From: Cherax quadricarinatus
Taxonomy: Eukaryota; Arthropoda; Malacostraca; Decapoda; Parastacidae
Reading direction: 5' to 3'
Assembly (NCBI RefSeq): GCF_038502225.1
Contig: NC_091308.1
Span: 24,287,716-24,351,715 of the forward strand
DNA: 64,000 nt
Positions 29,889 through 40,663 of the stretch are shown one piece after another (the first letter of the stretch is position 1; each line of letters opens with the position of its first letter). Position numbers and translations under genes: made by a program. Below the pieces are notes generated by a model. The model made no database searches. It worked only from the letters and a program-made list of their open reading frames with translations, and was not told the DNA's origin.

Positions 29889-32075
29889 ATATTGTAAGTG
29901 CTCATATATGTGTAAGTGCTCATATATCGTAAGTGCTCATATATTGTAAGTGCTCATATATTGTAGGTGCTCATATATTGTAAGTGCTCATATATGTGTA
30001 AGTGCTCATATATCGTAAGTGCTCATATATTGTAGGTGCTCATATATTGTAAGTGCTCATATATTGTAAGTGCTTATATATGTGTAAGTGCTCATATATC
30101 GTAAGTGCTCATATATTGTAAGTGCTCATATATGTGTAAGTGTTCATATATTGTAAGTGCTCATATATTGTAAGTGCTCATATATCGTAAGTGCTCATAT
30201 ATTGTAAGTGCTCATATATGTGTAAGTGCTCATATATCGTAAGTGCTCATATATTGTAAGTGCTCATATATGTGTAAGTGCTCATATATCGTAAGTGCTC
30301 ATATATTGTAAGTGCTCATATATAAGTGCTCATATATTGTAAGTGCTCATATATTGTAAGTGCTCATATATCGTAAGTGCTCATATATTGTAAGTGCTCA
30401 TATATTGTAAGTGCTCATATATTGTAAGTGCTCATATATCGTAAGTGCTCATATATTGTAAGTGCTCATATATTGTAAGTGCTCATATATCGTAAGTGCT
30501 CATATATCGTAAGTGCTCATATATCGTAAGTGCTCATATATTGTAAGTGCTCATATATTGTAAGTGCTCATATATTGTAAGTGCTCATATATTGTAAGTG
30601 CTCATATTTGTGTAAGTGCTCATATATCGTAAGTGCTCATATATTGTAAGTGCTCATATATTGTAAGTGCTCATATATTGTAAGTGCTCATATATGTGTA
30701 AGTGCTTATATATTGTAAGTGCTCATATATTGTAAGTGCTCATATATTGTAAGTGCTCATATATTGTAAGTGCTCATATATTGTAAGTGCTCATATATTG
30801 TAAGTGCTCATATATTGTAAGTGCTCATATATGTGTAAGTGCTCATATATGTGTAAGTGCTCATATATTGTAGGTGCTCATATATTGTAAGTGCTCATAT
30901 ATTGTAAGTGCTCATATATTGTAAGTGCTCATATATTGTAAGTGCTCATATATTGTAGGTGCTCATATATTGTAAGTGCTCATATATTGTAAGTGCTCAT
31001 ATATTGTAAGTGCTCATATATTGTAGGTGCTCATATATTGTAGGTGCTCATATATTGTAAGTGCTCATATATTGTAGGTGCTCATATATTGTAGGTGCTC
31101 ATATATTGTAAGTGCTCATATATTGTAGGTGCTCATATATTGTAAGTGCTCATATATTGTAGGTGCTCATATATTGTAGGTGCTCATATATTGTAAGTGC
31201 TCATATATTGTAAGTGCTCATATATTGTAAGTGCTCATATATTGTAGGTGCTCATATATTGTAAGTGCTCATATATTGTAGGTGCTCATATATTGTAAGT
31301 GCTCATATATTGTAAGTGCTCATATATTGTAGGTGCTCATATATTGTAAGTGCTCATATATTGTAAGTGCTCATATATTGTAAGTGCTCATATATTGTAG
31401 GTGCTCATATATTGTAGGTGCTCATATATTGAAAGTGCTCATATATTGTAGGTGCTCATATATTGTAGGTGCTCATATATTGTAGGTGCTCATATATTGT
31501 AGGTGCTCATATATTGTAAGTGCTCATATATTGTAAGTGCTCATATATTGTAGGTGCTCATATATTGTAGGTGCTCATATATTGTAGGTGCTCATATATT
31601 GTAATGCTCATATATTGTAGGTGCTCATATATTGTAGGTGCTCATATATTGTAAGTGCTCATATATTGTAGGTGCTCATATATTGTAGGTGCTCATATAT
31701 TGTAGGTGCTCATATATTGTAAGTGCTCATATATTGTAGGTGCTCATATATTGTAGGTGCTCATATATTGTAGGTGCTCATATATTGTAGGTGCTCATAT
31801 ATTGTAGGTGCTCATATATTGTAGGTGCTCATATATTGTAGGTGCTCATATATTGTAAGTGCTCATATATTGTAGGTGCTCATATATTGTAGGTGCTCAT
31901 ATATTGTAAGTGCTCATATATTGTAGGTGCTCATATATTGTAGGTGCTCATATATTGTAGGTGCTCATATATTGTAGGTGCTCATATATTGTAGGTGCTC
32001 ATATATTGTAAGTGCTCATATATTGTAGGTGCTCATATATTGTAGGTGCTCATATATTGTAGGTGCTCATATATG
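29889..32075. repeat. 17-bp array rich in GTAAGT/GTAGGT
   Basis: About 128 units of GTAAGTGCTCATATATT, with variants ending ATATCG and an 18-bp ATATGTGT form. The left half is almost all GTAAGT with many ATATCG and ATGTGT variants; the right half is mostly GTAGGT. It lies between a candidate splice donor (29811) and acceptor (32157). Confidence 0.97.
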
Positions 32076-32157
32076 TGTAACAATGCTAAAGTTATATATG
32101 CTAAAATCGTGTTATCCATCTGTTTTTCAATTAATTTCACTTTTACTCTTCATATAG

Positions 32158-32326
32158 CATCAAACAGGAAAAGGACATACCAGGAAGAGTTTCTCAGTTA
32201 TGGCTTCGCAGAAATAGAAGACACACAACACATGAAAGCACAGCGTGTTCACTCCGACAAACAAACTACTGGAACCAACAATAAAATCTCAAGAAAAAAA
32301 GAACTGAGCCCAAACTGTCAAAGTTA
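32158..32326 (+). pseudogene. hAT-like transposase N-terminal exon fragment
   Basis: After a pyrimidine-rich stretch ending in CATATAG, the frame reads SNRKRTYQEEFLSYGFAEIE and ends at a TAA (32324-32326) without reaching zinc-ligand residues. KRxYxEEFLxYGFA is typical of the start of ZBED/SCAN-type hAT-derived transposases. The BED zinc finger that should follow is missing or scrambled. Judged by motif memory only, so the family call is tentative. Confidence 0.4.
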
Positions 32327-32329
32327 AAT

Positions 32330-33000
32330 AATTCCTTTCGCGAGAGAGAGAAGGCAATATAAAACAGCCACAATGAAAAGTGGGGGATGCCTAAACCTGA
32401 CAGTAATGCCTGTATTGGGCCACGTGCTGTTAACACCTGCATAATATTTGATCAGGTCTGGTCTGGTCTGGGACCATGCCACCGGAATGATGACTCCAGT
32501 AATTAACAAACTGACAACTTCCACCTATGTACTGGCAATATTTCTGAAATCTGATGATAGAAGTCGGAACCGCCGTGGACCACGGACGTTAACAGTTTTC
32601 TCTGAGTTTATAACGTCCCTGGCTTTCACTTTGTTTACACTTCCTCCCATATCTCTCGCTTCAGTAAGTTATTTTAGTGTGCAGATAAGATACCTGACAC
32701 TCGAAAAGTTTCCATTTTATATAAGATGAGTCTCCATTCTCAATTCTAAAAATCAGATTTAGTGTGCTTTGAGACAGTTCCGTTATTTAAATGTTGTGCT
32801 GACTTCGTGTACACAGGTAAGGAACTGTGAGCATTGAACAGTGGCGTAAAAGAGAAAACACTGGTGTTATGAAAAGTAATGTCACTGATGTATCTTTCCT
32901 TGTCTTAAAAATTCTTATTATCTACACCGTCTTTTTTCCTGGAGTTGTCTCTCGATCAGACTGTCTTCTCTAGATTGTAATATTGCTTTATATTAACAGT
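32330..33000. other. No gene seen
   Basis: Contains a 93-codon frame (32448-32729) with no recognisable domain and GGTCTGGTCTGGTCTGGGACC near 32458, loosely like the T2 family. Nothing else is supported. Confidence 0.35.
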
Positions 33001-33180
33001 CTCGTTTAAGCCAGGCGACATCACAAATCTGGAGAGTGTACAGAGAACCCTCGCTGCTCGTACAAATTCGAATACCTAACTTACTGGGAATGTATGAAGT
33101 CCCTCAAGCTGTACTCCCTGGAACCTTGGCGAGAAAAATACCTAATAATTTACACCGGGGAAATTTTTTCACACTGGAAT
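33000..33180 (+). pseudogene. LINE family C fragment, C-terminal region
   Basis: Resembles 18765-18915: a KPGDITNLESVQRTLAA-like block, then LKLYSLEPWREKYLIIYT across a frameshift. Short and broken. Confidence 0.6.
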
Positions 33181-34430
33181 TATTCCCTATGATAATATAT
33201 TTTAAAAAATAATTGATGTTAAACTATTTTACTGTTTCTTTGATCGATATTTTTTTGCTGATGACATTAATATCTGTGACTAATAAAGCAGCCACCGGAT
33301 TTATTAATCCAACAATATATATGGCTTTATTTCTTATGTACATGTCTGCCGGAACAATTCCCAGTGAACTTATACTGTTATCATATTCTTTGTATTTTAA
33401 GTAAGTTAAGTAATACTTCTCTCCCATTTCTCTCCGAAATGTTATGCATCTTGTGGACTTTCAGATTAATGTATGTTTTATAAAACAATTTTAAAACAAA
33501 TATTTATATTGTAGTGCAGTGTAGTGTGGCTCCGTGGTGGCTGGACACACATGTCAACTTTATTTTTATAGCTCAGTGACACTAAAAACTATGTAGTGGT
33601 CTGAAGGGTTGTGAATACCTTGGTCAGTCTGATGCTCAGGTGGCTGGCACTTCCCGGGTCCCTTACAGGTGGTATAAGAGGCAACTTATGCTATAGTATA
33701 ATTTCTTATTTATCGATATATTTTACTCTCAGTCGTACAAGTTCAGATGTTCAAATAAAAAGTCGCCTCATAATTGGACAACATCGGAGAGTGATGTTCC
33801 AGAGTGTAGCTGCACATCTGACTATTTTATTTGTAAAAACAGTGTGGATATTTTTATTCCCGGTAAGTAAATTTTAGGTTCCCCCTTCTGATCTGCTTTA
33901 ATATTTAACGGCTGGTACATCTTAGGGCCAGGACAGTAACTATTAAGTTCTGCTCACCTGCAGCTAAATTTGTTGTAATAACACAATTAAAAACAAAACA
34001 TGGAGAATGGACATAAGTGATCGTCTTCAAATTTTCTTGAACACAAAGTTGATGCTGTTACTGGCTGGCTTAAGTCCCAGTTTGATAATCTTAATAAAGA
34101 AAACGTGATGTTCATTTAGAGTCAATAAACAGAGAATACTTCGTCTAACTGGCTTCAAAATATAAATGATGAAGCATTCTGTAAAAATGATAACATCCCT
34201 TAAGTATATTTCAGAGTCGTTGAAAATTTAAAATTCAGCCGAGATTCTCAAAAATATAACTTGGATTCACATCAATTACTGAAGAATGTTTTTTTCTGAA
34301 AGGATTCAAACTTTCACCACTGGTGTGTTTTATTAAAGAATGTTGGCGGCCACTTGACGCTGCGTAAATTTCAATTCGCTAATTTTATTAAATACATTGT
34401 TTGCCGTGCAATAACCAGAGAATGCCTCTT
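33181..34430. other. No gene seen
   Basis: AT-rich DNA with frames of 63 and 88 codons that lack recognisable motifs. Two weak copies of the GGCTTCAAA / GATCGGCTTC dispersed motif occur near 34145 and 34435. Confidence 0.35.
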
Positions 34431-34439
34431 TTGATCGGC

Positions 34440-34560
34440 TTCAAACCATAAACGGTGATGTATGAATTTTACCTTGCGGCTGTGATAACAACACTGTTGT
34501 GATCTTTAAAACGTGAGATGTTACGACATTATAACTTCCAAGTCTCTCACAGTAAATTTC
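34440..34560 (-). pseudogene. LINE family C scrap
   Basis: CGGCTGTGATAACAACACTG and the following sequence resemble 36875-36960 (GGTTGTGATAATGACAATG), which is inside a minus-strand family C fragment. No frame remains. Confidence 0.45.
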
Positions 34561-34623
34561 CACTCTACTGAGTGATTCAAGTTTCTTTTACACTCCGTTC
34601 TAGTTTATACTTCATCAATTTTT

Positions 34624-35016
34624 ACTGAACGGAAAAAAATATATACACAAAATTGATAGTGAAAACAAGGTACAATCCTCGCCCCATTTCTCTCTCGTTC
34701 TCATATATAGCATAGTCAGAGACATACATCATAATAGTGTACCATTCTTTGCAGACGATACTACAATTTTTATGATAGTGGAAACTAATGAGGACACGGC
34801 AAACCTTCAAGCTGATATTTATCAGCTTGAAGGTTTGCCGTGTCCTTACTGGTTGCCACTATCATAAAAATTCTAGTATCGTCTGCAAAGAATGACACAA
34901 TATTACGATGTATGTCTCTGATTGTCAGATATGAGAACGACAGGGAGAGAAATGGAGCGAGGATTGTACCTTGTTTTCACTATCAATTTTGAGTATATAT
35001 TTTTTCCAGTAGAATG
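34624..35016. repeat. Foldback with about 194-bp arms and 2-bp loop
   Basis: The arms meet at 34818-34819. The central 19 bp on each side are perfectly complementary (GCAAACCTTCAAGCTGATA and its reverse). Similarity continues out to about 34624 and 35016 with scattered differences. The left arm encodes FADDTTIFMIVETNEDTANL, a LINE reverse transcriptase motif C region, so the palindrome arose by inverted duplication of a LINE piece. Such an arrangement can extrude as a cruciform. Confidence 0.85.
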
Positions 35017-35281
35017 TATACTGAGGATCTTGGTAAACTGTTACATAAACAACGAAGCTACATTTCATGGTATTACTGTCACTTATTCATGGTTGTTTCA
35101 CGCAAATCTTCCGACGCTAGAAGGTTATATACACGGAGTCTGAGCACTCGTGTTTCCTCGCTTCGCTGCCTCGCCTCAATTTGTTTACGAAATCTGTAGG
35201 ATTTGCGTTAATATCAAATAAATAATTTGTCAGGTAAAGTTTATGACCACCATCATTCTCAACTATCATAGTGTCGGATGA
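35017..35281. other. No gene seen
   Basis: No frame, repeat or RNA signal that I can support. Confidence 0.3.
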
Positions 35282-35582
35282 ATCACTGAACGTTGATTCA
35301 TACTGATCCTTCAACACTGTGTGACCAAACGTTGATTCATACTGATCCTTCAACACTGTGACCAAACGTTGATTCATACTGATCCTTCAACACTGTATTA
35401 CTGAACGTTGATTCATACTGATCCTTCAACATTGTATTACTGAACGTTGATTCATACTGATCCTTCAACACTGTGACCAAACGTTGATTCATACTGATCC
35501 TTCAACACTGTGACCAAACGTTGATTCATACTGATCCTTCAACACTGTATTACTGAACGTTGATTCATACTGATCCTTCAGG
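35282..35582. repeat. 37-39-bp minisatellite
   Basis: Eight units with TTGATTCATACTGATCCTTC, AACACTG and one of two linkers, TGACCAAACG or TATTACTGAACG, in mixed order. Confidence 0.93.
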
Positions 35583-35645
35583 ACCAGGCAGTAATACATG
35601 AAGACCAGGCAGTAATACATGAAGACCAGGCAGTAATACATGAAG
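35583..35645. repeat. 21-bp minisatellite
   Basis: Three units of ACCAGGCAGTAATACATGAAG joined directly to the 37-39-bp array. Confidence 0.88.
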
Positions 35646-35904
35646 AACAGGTAGCAATGTTTTTCCTGAATCTCAGATCATTTTTAAAATAATTCTAAAC
35701 TTTTCATCTACAAAATGGTAACCTATATTACTGCTGAAGAGGGTTTCTATTGTCACCGAAGTATACACATCTCTTCCTATCTGAGCTAAAAAAATTCTGT
35801 CTGGGTGGTTTTTCACTTTTCATTACTCAGTGTCGTTGATAATTTATTCTAAGTATATTATTATAACACTTGTGCTAGTGTAAGAGTCTGGTAGCGGCGG
35901 TGTT

Positions 35905-36000
35905 GAGGAAAAATTTATCTCCAAAGTTCGGCGAGCAGCATAAGGGGGCTTCGAGCCCTCTCATAAGAGGGCTGCAACCCCTCTCTCTCGTCCTGACATC
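35905..36000 (+). repeat. Dispersed repeat with ATTTATCTCC core, family T4
   Basis: AAATTTATCTCCAAAG followed by AGCATAAGGGGGC matches the insert at 17510-17550. A CCCTCTCATAAGAGGG hairpin lies at 35958-35973. Non-coding. Confidence 0.5.
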
Positions 36001-36125
36001 AGGAGACCAGATATGGATTAATCATGCAGTTCGTCTACACTTGGCTACCTCAATCAATCACAATACGAAATCCATGGAATTTATCGAGAAGGCATTTCGA
36101 CCACCAGGGACAATAAAGTCCTTGA

Positions 36126-36150
36126 TTGATAAAGTCCCTGCTGGGCGAAA
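36126..36150 (+). ncRNA. Hammerhead-like core, T3/A8 variant
   Basis: Reads TTGATAA, A, GTCCC, TGCT, GGGC, GAAAC. Stem II closes with one bulge. Positions 3 and 8 are T and A, which can pair. No tail like that of the 19524 family is obvious. Confidence 0.3.
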
Positions 36151-36183
36151 CACCTCAGTAAGTGCCATAAATTTCATATTGTC

Positions 36184-36507
36184 TTGTTCACATATATGTC
36201 GGTATATTTTACCTTTGATATTCAGACCTGGCTACCTACACACTTGCAATACACTCACGCTGATGCCACACTCTCATCTCCTGATCCCTCCGGTGCCATT
36301 GTTGTTGAAGGGGAACTCCTTACTCGTCTCTCGCCCTTACCTAAGTTATCAAATGCCCAACTTAATGACTGGTAACAAAAAATCCAACTTATTCTAGGCA
36401 TGTTTCTCCGTGAAGACAATCAGGAGTTTGTTGTTAATCCTCCTTATGTATTATGGGAGGTTGTTGAACAGCTTTGGGCCCATGGGACTTACTATGCTTT
36501 CTCTTAG
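36184..36507 (+). pseudogene. Unidentified protein-like frame with one internal stop
   Basis: From 36184 the frame runs 63 codons to a TAA at 36373, then 43 more codons in the same frame to a TAG at 36505. Residues such as HADATLSSPDPSGAIVVEG, LSNAQLNDW and NPPYVLWEVVEQLW look like ordinary protein rather than repeat translation. I do not recognise the family; a transposon capsid-type or linker region is possible. LINE family C sequence follows on the other strand. Confidence 0.3.
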
Positions 36508-36509
36508 TG

Positions 36510-36990
36510 TACTCATGGCACCCCTGCTTTTCATTGGGGGGATGCTGCACCGTCTGCCGAGTCTTTTGCTTTCATAGGGAGTGATTTGCAAGTGCAGAAT
36601 TGGGATCAGTCCCACTAGGATTTTTCAGGTGTAAATTATGTACCTTTCTCGCCTGCGCTCCAAGGAGTGCAGGTCTAGGGCCTTCAAACGCTCCCAGTAA
36701 TTGAGATGCTTGACGGTACATTCTCCAGATCTGCAATTTCGCCTGCCTTGAAAGGGGCTGTTAGTTTACAATAGTATTCCAGCCAAGATAGAACAAGTGA
36801 CGTAAAGAGGACCATCATTAGCTTGGCTTCCATTGTTTTTGAAGATTCTCAAGATCCATCCTATTATTTTCCTCGTGGTTGTGATAATGACAATGTTGTG
36901 GGCCTTGAAGGTGAAATCCTCTGACATTATTACTGCCAAGTCCTTCACATTCGTAGCGTGGTAACTCAGGCATTTTTCTGTTTAATAATT
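36510..36990 (-). pseudogene. LINE family C C-terminal fragment, minus strand
   Basis: The complement matches 18560-19000 of the family C copy: DLAVIMSEDFTF, KIIGWILRIFKNN, LTAPFKAGEIADLE-like, LERRRERYIIYT-like and YESKRLGR-like blocks. Several frameshifts and stops. Confidence 0.7.
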
Positions 36991-37034
36991 TGCAGTCGTT
37001 TATTACGACCTAATATGAGTTCACATAGCGGTCC

Positions 37035-37115
37035 AGTGAGATAAAGCGTCGGGAGGTTAGCTTGGTTCCCAAGAGCCTAAGTGTTCTGGGTTCGATTCCC
37101 GGCTGATCGCAGTAT
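37035..37115 (+). repeat. tRNA-derived SINE-like head
   Basis: A B-box, GGGTTCGATTCCCGG (37088-37102), lies about 55 bp after an A-box-like GGTCCAGTGAGATAAAGCG. No tRNA cloverleaf can be completed. An AT microsatellite follows. Confidence 0.5.
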
Positions 37116-37146
37116 TTGCTTAAAAACCACTTTGTTCCGTGGATGC

Positions 37147-37148
<2 letters not shown>

Positions 37149-37238
<90 letters not shown>
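37149..37238. repeat. (AT)n microsatellite
   Basis: About 90 bp of alternating AT, directly left of a foldback. Confidence 0.95.
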
Positions 37239-37630
<392 letters not shown>

Positions 37631-37769
37631 ACAAGAACCAAGCACCCAGCCAAGCTACGTGTGTTACCTTGGTCCGAGGACATACGGTGGTGTGGACGCC
37701 TCTGAGCTAATTTCATTCTACTCCCTGTTTGGTGTACTAGCCCAAGAAGCAGTATTTTATATTATTGTA

Positions 37770-37895
37770 ACCACGAACAAGTGGTGTTGATCAATATCTA
37801 TACTGTGACTAGCCAAGGACTCGAACCCATGTTGTTCTGGCCCGCCTCATGGTGAGCGAAAACACATGATGCTCTAACCCAGAGGCACCCACACC
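37770..37895 (-). repeat. tRNA-derived SINE-like head, minus strand (copy 2)
   Basis: Same organisation as 37500-37630, with B-box complement GGACTCGAACC (37818-37828) and an A-box-like CTGGGTTAGAGC. The two copies lie about 270 bp apart in the same direction. Confidence 0.55.
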
Positions 37896-37949
37896 ACTGT
37901 ATGTCCTCGGACCAAGGTAACACCTAGCTTGGCTGAGTGCTTGGTTCTT

Positions 37950-38046
37950 GTAGGATTGTGTGGTCCTGTGGGTTAGAGCGTCGTGTGTTTTCCTTCACCA
38001 TGAGGCGGGCCAAAACAACATGGGTTCGAGTTCTTGGCTAGTTGCA
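37950..38046 (+). repeat. tRNA-derived SINE-like head, plus strand
   Basis: TGGGTTAGAGCG (A-box-like) and GGGTTCGAGTTC (B-box with one change). It forms an inverted pair with the copy at 37770-37895, and an AT tract begins directly after it. Confidence 0.55.
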
Positions 38047-38048
38047 CT

Positions 38049-38173
<125 letters not shown>

Positions 38174-38179
38174 CAAAAA

Positions 38180-38304
38180 AAACACTCTGAAAGAATAGAG
38201 AAATTCCAAGCGCTTTCGTGACTACTCACATTATCAAGGAACTATGATAATGTGAGTAGCCACGATGCGCTTGGAATTTCTCTATTCTTTCAGAGTGGTT
38301 GTTT
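38180..38304. repeat. Foldback between AT microsatellites (copy 2)
   Basis: Arms of about 60 bp (38180-38242 and 38243-38304): CTGAAAGAATAGAGAAATTC matches the reverse of GAATTTCTCTATTCTTTCAG apart from one base in context. It shares its ends with copy 1 at 37240. Confidence 0.85.
38214..38237 (-). ncRNA. Hammerhead-like core, T3/A8 variant
   Basis: The minus strand reads TTGATAA, T, GTGA, GTAG, TCAC, GAAA. Stem II is a perfect 4-bp hairpin. Positions 3 and 8 are T and A, again a possible pair. Confidence 0.4.
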
Positions 38305-38341
38305 TGCATATTCTGAAATCACCTGTTTACTGTGATCTTAT

Positions 38342-38344
<3 letters not shown>

Positions 38345-38420
<76 letters not shown>
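38345..38420. repeat. (AT)n microsatellite
   Basis: About 76 bp of alternating AT. Confidence 0.95.
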
Positions 38421-38423
<3 letters not shown>

Positions 38424-38587
38424 GAGAAATAGGTCAGCAGTGATCATGGGGACACATTTCCCCGGGTGGTGCTTGATCATTCAGGCTATTGTTACATGAA
38501 GCCTGCACGCCCACACAGTCATCACAATGTGGGTGACGGAGCGCCTCCAGTGAGCACAGATGTAGCTGCTGCTGTAGTGTGTGTCTG

Positions 38588-38692
38588 GCGGGGGCGGGGG
38601 GGGGGGGGGGGGGGGGCGCCGGGGGGGGGGGGCGCAGGGGGGGGCGCAGGGGGCGGGGGGGGGGGGCGCGGGGGGGCGCAGGGGGCGGGCGC
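38588..38692. repeat. Poly-G-rich tract with GCGC breaks
   Basis: About 105 bp, nearly all G, with short breaks such as GGCGCC and GGCGCAGG. Many G-quadruplex solutions are possible. Length is likely unreliable because such tracts are hard to sequence. Confidence 0.9.
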
Positions 38693-38807
38693 TCGGACGT
38701 TATTATACTGGTCTTATGGTGTAGTTCCAAACGACAAAATTTTTTAATTTACAAATATTCTACATACTTTATGTTGGTTTAAAGCATGCAAAAGGACACC
38801 ACATATA

Positions 38808-39590
38808 CACTCTTGGTGTGTACACTCGTGTACACTCTTGGTGTGTACACTCGTGTACACTCTTGGTGTGTACACTCGTGTACACTCTTGGTGTGTACAC
38901 TCGTGTACACTCTTGGTGGGTACACTCGTGTACACTCTTGGTGTGTACACTCGTGTACACTCTTGGTGTGTACACTCGTGTACACTCTTGGTGTGTACAC
39001 TCGTGTACACTCTTGGTGTGTACACTCGTGTACACTCTTGGTGGGTACACTCGTGTACACTCTTGATGTGTACACTCGTGTACACTCGTGTACACTCTTG
39101 GTGGGTACACTCGTGTACACTCTTGATGTGTACACTCGTGTACACTCTTGGGGTGTACACTCGTGTACACTCTTGGGGTGTACACTCGTGTACACTCTTG
39201 ATGTGTACACTCGTGTACACTCTTGGGGTGTACACTCGTGTACACTCTTGGTGGGTACACTCGTGTACACTCTTGATGTGTACACTCGTGTACACTCTTG
39301 GGGTGTACACTCGTGTACACTCTTGGTGGGTACACTCGTGTACACTCTTGGTGGGTACACTCGTGTACACTCTTGGGGTGTACACTCGTGTACACTCTTG
39401 GGGTGTACACTCGTGTACACTCTTGGGGTGTACACTCGTGTAAATTCTTGGGGTGTACACTCGTGTACACTCTTGGGATGTGCACTTGTGTACACTCTTG
39501 GGATGCACACTTGTGTACATTCTTGGGATGTGCATTTGTGTACACTTGGGATGTACACACGTGTACACTCTTGGGATGCTCACTTGTGTA
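38808..39590. repeat. 25-bp satellite with TGTACAC dyads (left part)
   Basis: About 31 units of 25 bp, each with two GTGTACACTC decamers and a linker TTGGT, TTGAT or TTGGG. GTGTACAC is self-complementary. Units near the right end drift to GGGATGTGCACTTGTG. Frames on both strands stay open because of unit composition only. Confidence 0.97.
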
Positions 39591-39639
39591 CAGAGCCGGC
39601 CTTAAGCCGATTGGACAGATTGCTCCCAATTGAGCCCCG

Positions 39640-39845
39640 CGCCTAAGGGAGCCCCGCGCCTAAGGGATCCCCGCGCCTAAGGGATCCCCGCGCCTAAGGG
39701 ATCCCCGCGCCTAAGGGGGACCCGCGCCTAAGGGAGCCCCGCGCCTAAGGGATCCCCGCGCCTAAGGGATCCCCGCGCCTAAGGGGGACCCGCGCCTAAG
39801 GGATCCCCGCGCCTAAGGGATCCCCGCGCCTAAGGGAGCCCAGCG
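39640..39845. repeat. 17-bp tandem block inside the hAT element
   Basis: About 12 units of CCCCGCGCCTAAGGGAT with GGGGGACC and GGGAGCC variants. The unit resembles the subterminal GGGCCCCGCACCTCCTAAGG next to the right terminal repeat, so it was probably amplified from element end sequence. Confidence 0.9.
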
Positions 39846-39911
39846 CTAGTGTAATCTACTCTCGGCTTGTCAAGTACACACAACAACACGAAAAAAAAAA
39901 AAAAAAAAAAG

Positions 39912-40055
39912 GGCATCTGGAGAAAGGAGATTTTCCAAGCTGAAACTGATCAAAATTTGAGATCCTCAATTCAACAAGAACATTTGAACAGTTTGGCGAA
40001 TATGTCCATTGAATCTGAAATTAGCAGGAGTTTAAACTTAGATAAATTTTGTTAG
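39912..40055 (+). pseudogene. hAT transposase C-terminal dimerisation fragment
   Basis: After an A-run (39891-39910) the frame reads RKEIFQAETDQNLRSS, then QEHLNSLANMSIESEISRSL and ends at TAG. The pattern xxRLNxLAxLSIExxI is the hallmark of the C-terminal hAT dimerisation region; here Arg is replaced by His. The catalytic core is deleted. Confidence 0.6.
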
Positions 40056-40232
40056 TTACTTGTAGGTTTACATGTAAGCAATTACATATTAAAATGTAGC
40101 TTACATCTGTCTGGTCTGTTAACTCGCATGCATTTTTTAAGCGCACAGTTTGATTGCTTTCCATACATGGGCGCCCAACAAAATTGTTCCCAATTGGGCC
40201 CCGCACCTCCTAAGGCCGGCTCTGTTTGTGTA

Positions 40233-40272
40233 CACTCTTGGGATGTGCACTTGTGTACACTTTTGGGATGTA
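40233..40272. repeat. 25-bp TGTACAC satellite, right part
   Basis: About two units (CACTCTTGGGATGTGCACTTG) that continue the array after the hAT insertion. Confidence 0.88.
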
Positions 40273-40663
40273 CAAAACTGTTCTTTTCCATTATTTAAAA
40301 AAATGTCCTGACCTGTACACACTTAGGTTAGTTTATACGAATTATTATCTTTCCTGGGGAATGATAAGTCTCACTTCTGGAGAGGGAGTGTAGCTGCCTA
40401 CATCAACAACACTCCACTGGTATTAAGACAACCTTCTTGAAACTTTCAAAAGATTAAAAAAAAAATGAAATTTAAAAATCTGGGCGAGACGTGTGTAGAG
40501 GAGGAGGTTGAAGGACAGTAGGAAACGTTCATATCCGTACGTTCAGCACTCTGGTAAAAACAGTGGGTTATTGAAGCACTTTTTTTTTTTTTGTGCGTGA
40601 GGTTGTGAAACCCAGCGAAGGATCTCTCTTACTGTTTGCAGCGTTTTATTCGCTCGTATTCAA

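Larger units (their letters stand above)
39591..40224 (+). mobile_element. hAT DNA transposon remnant inserted in the satellite
   Basis: Terminal inverted repeats CAGAGCCGGCCTTA (39591-39604) and its complement ending at 40224 (TAAGGCCGGCTCTG). An 8-bp target duplication, CTTGTGTA (39583-39590) and TTTGTGTA (40225-40232), differs by one base. The satellite resumes right after it. Inside are a 17-bp tandem block and the C-terminus of a hAT transposase, so this is a deleted copy of an autonomous element and not a simple MITE. Confidence 0.88.

Noticed and set aside
37088..37102. Functional tRNA gene at the B-box GGGTTCGATTCCCGG
   Set aside because: Only the T-arm and a loose A-box are present. 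Acceptor and anticodon stems cannot be completed; a SINE head explains it.
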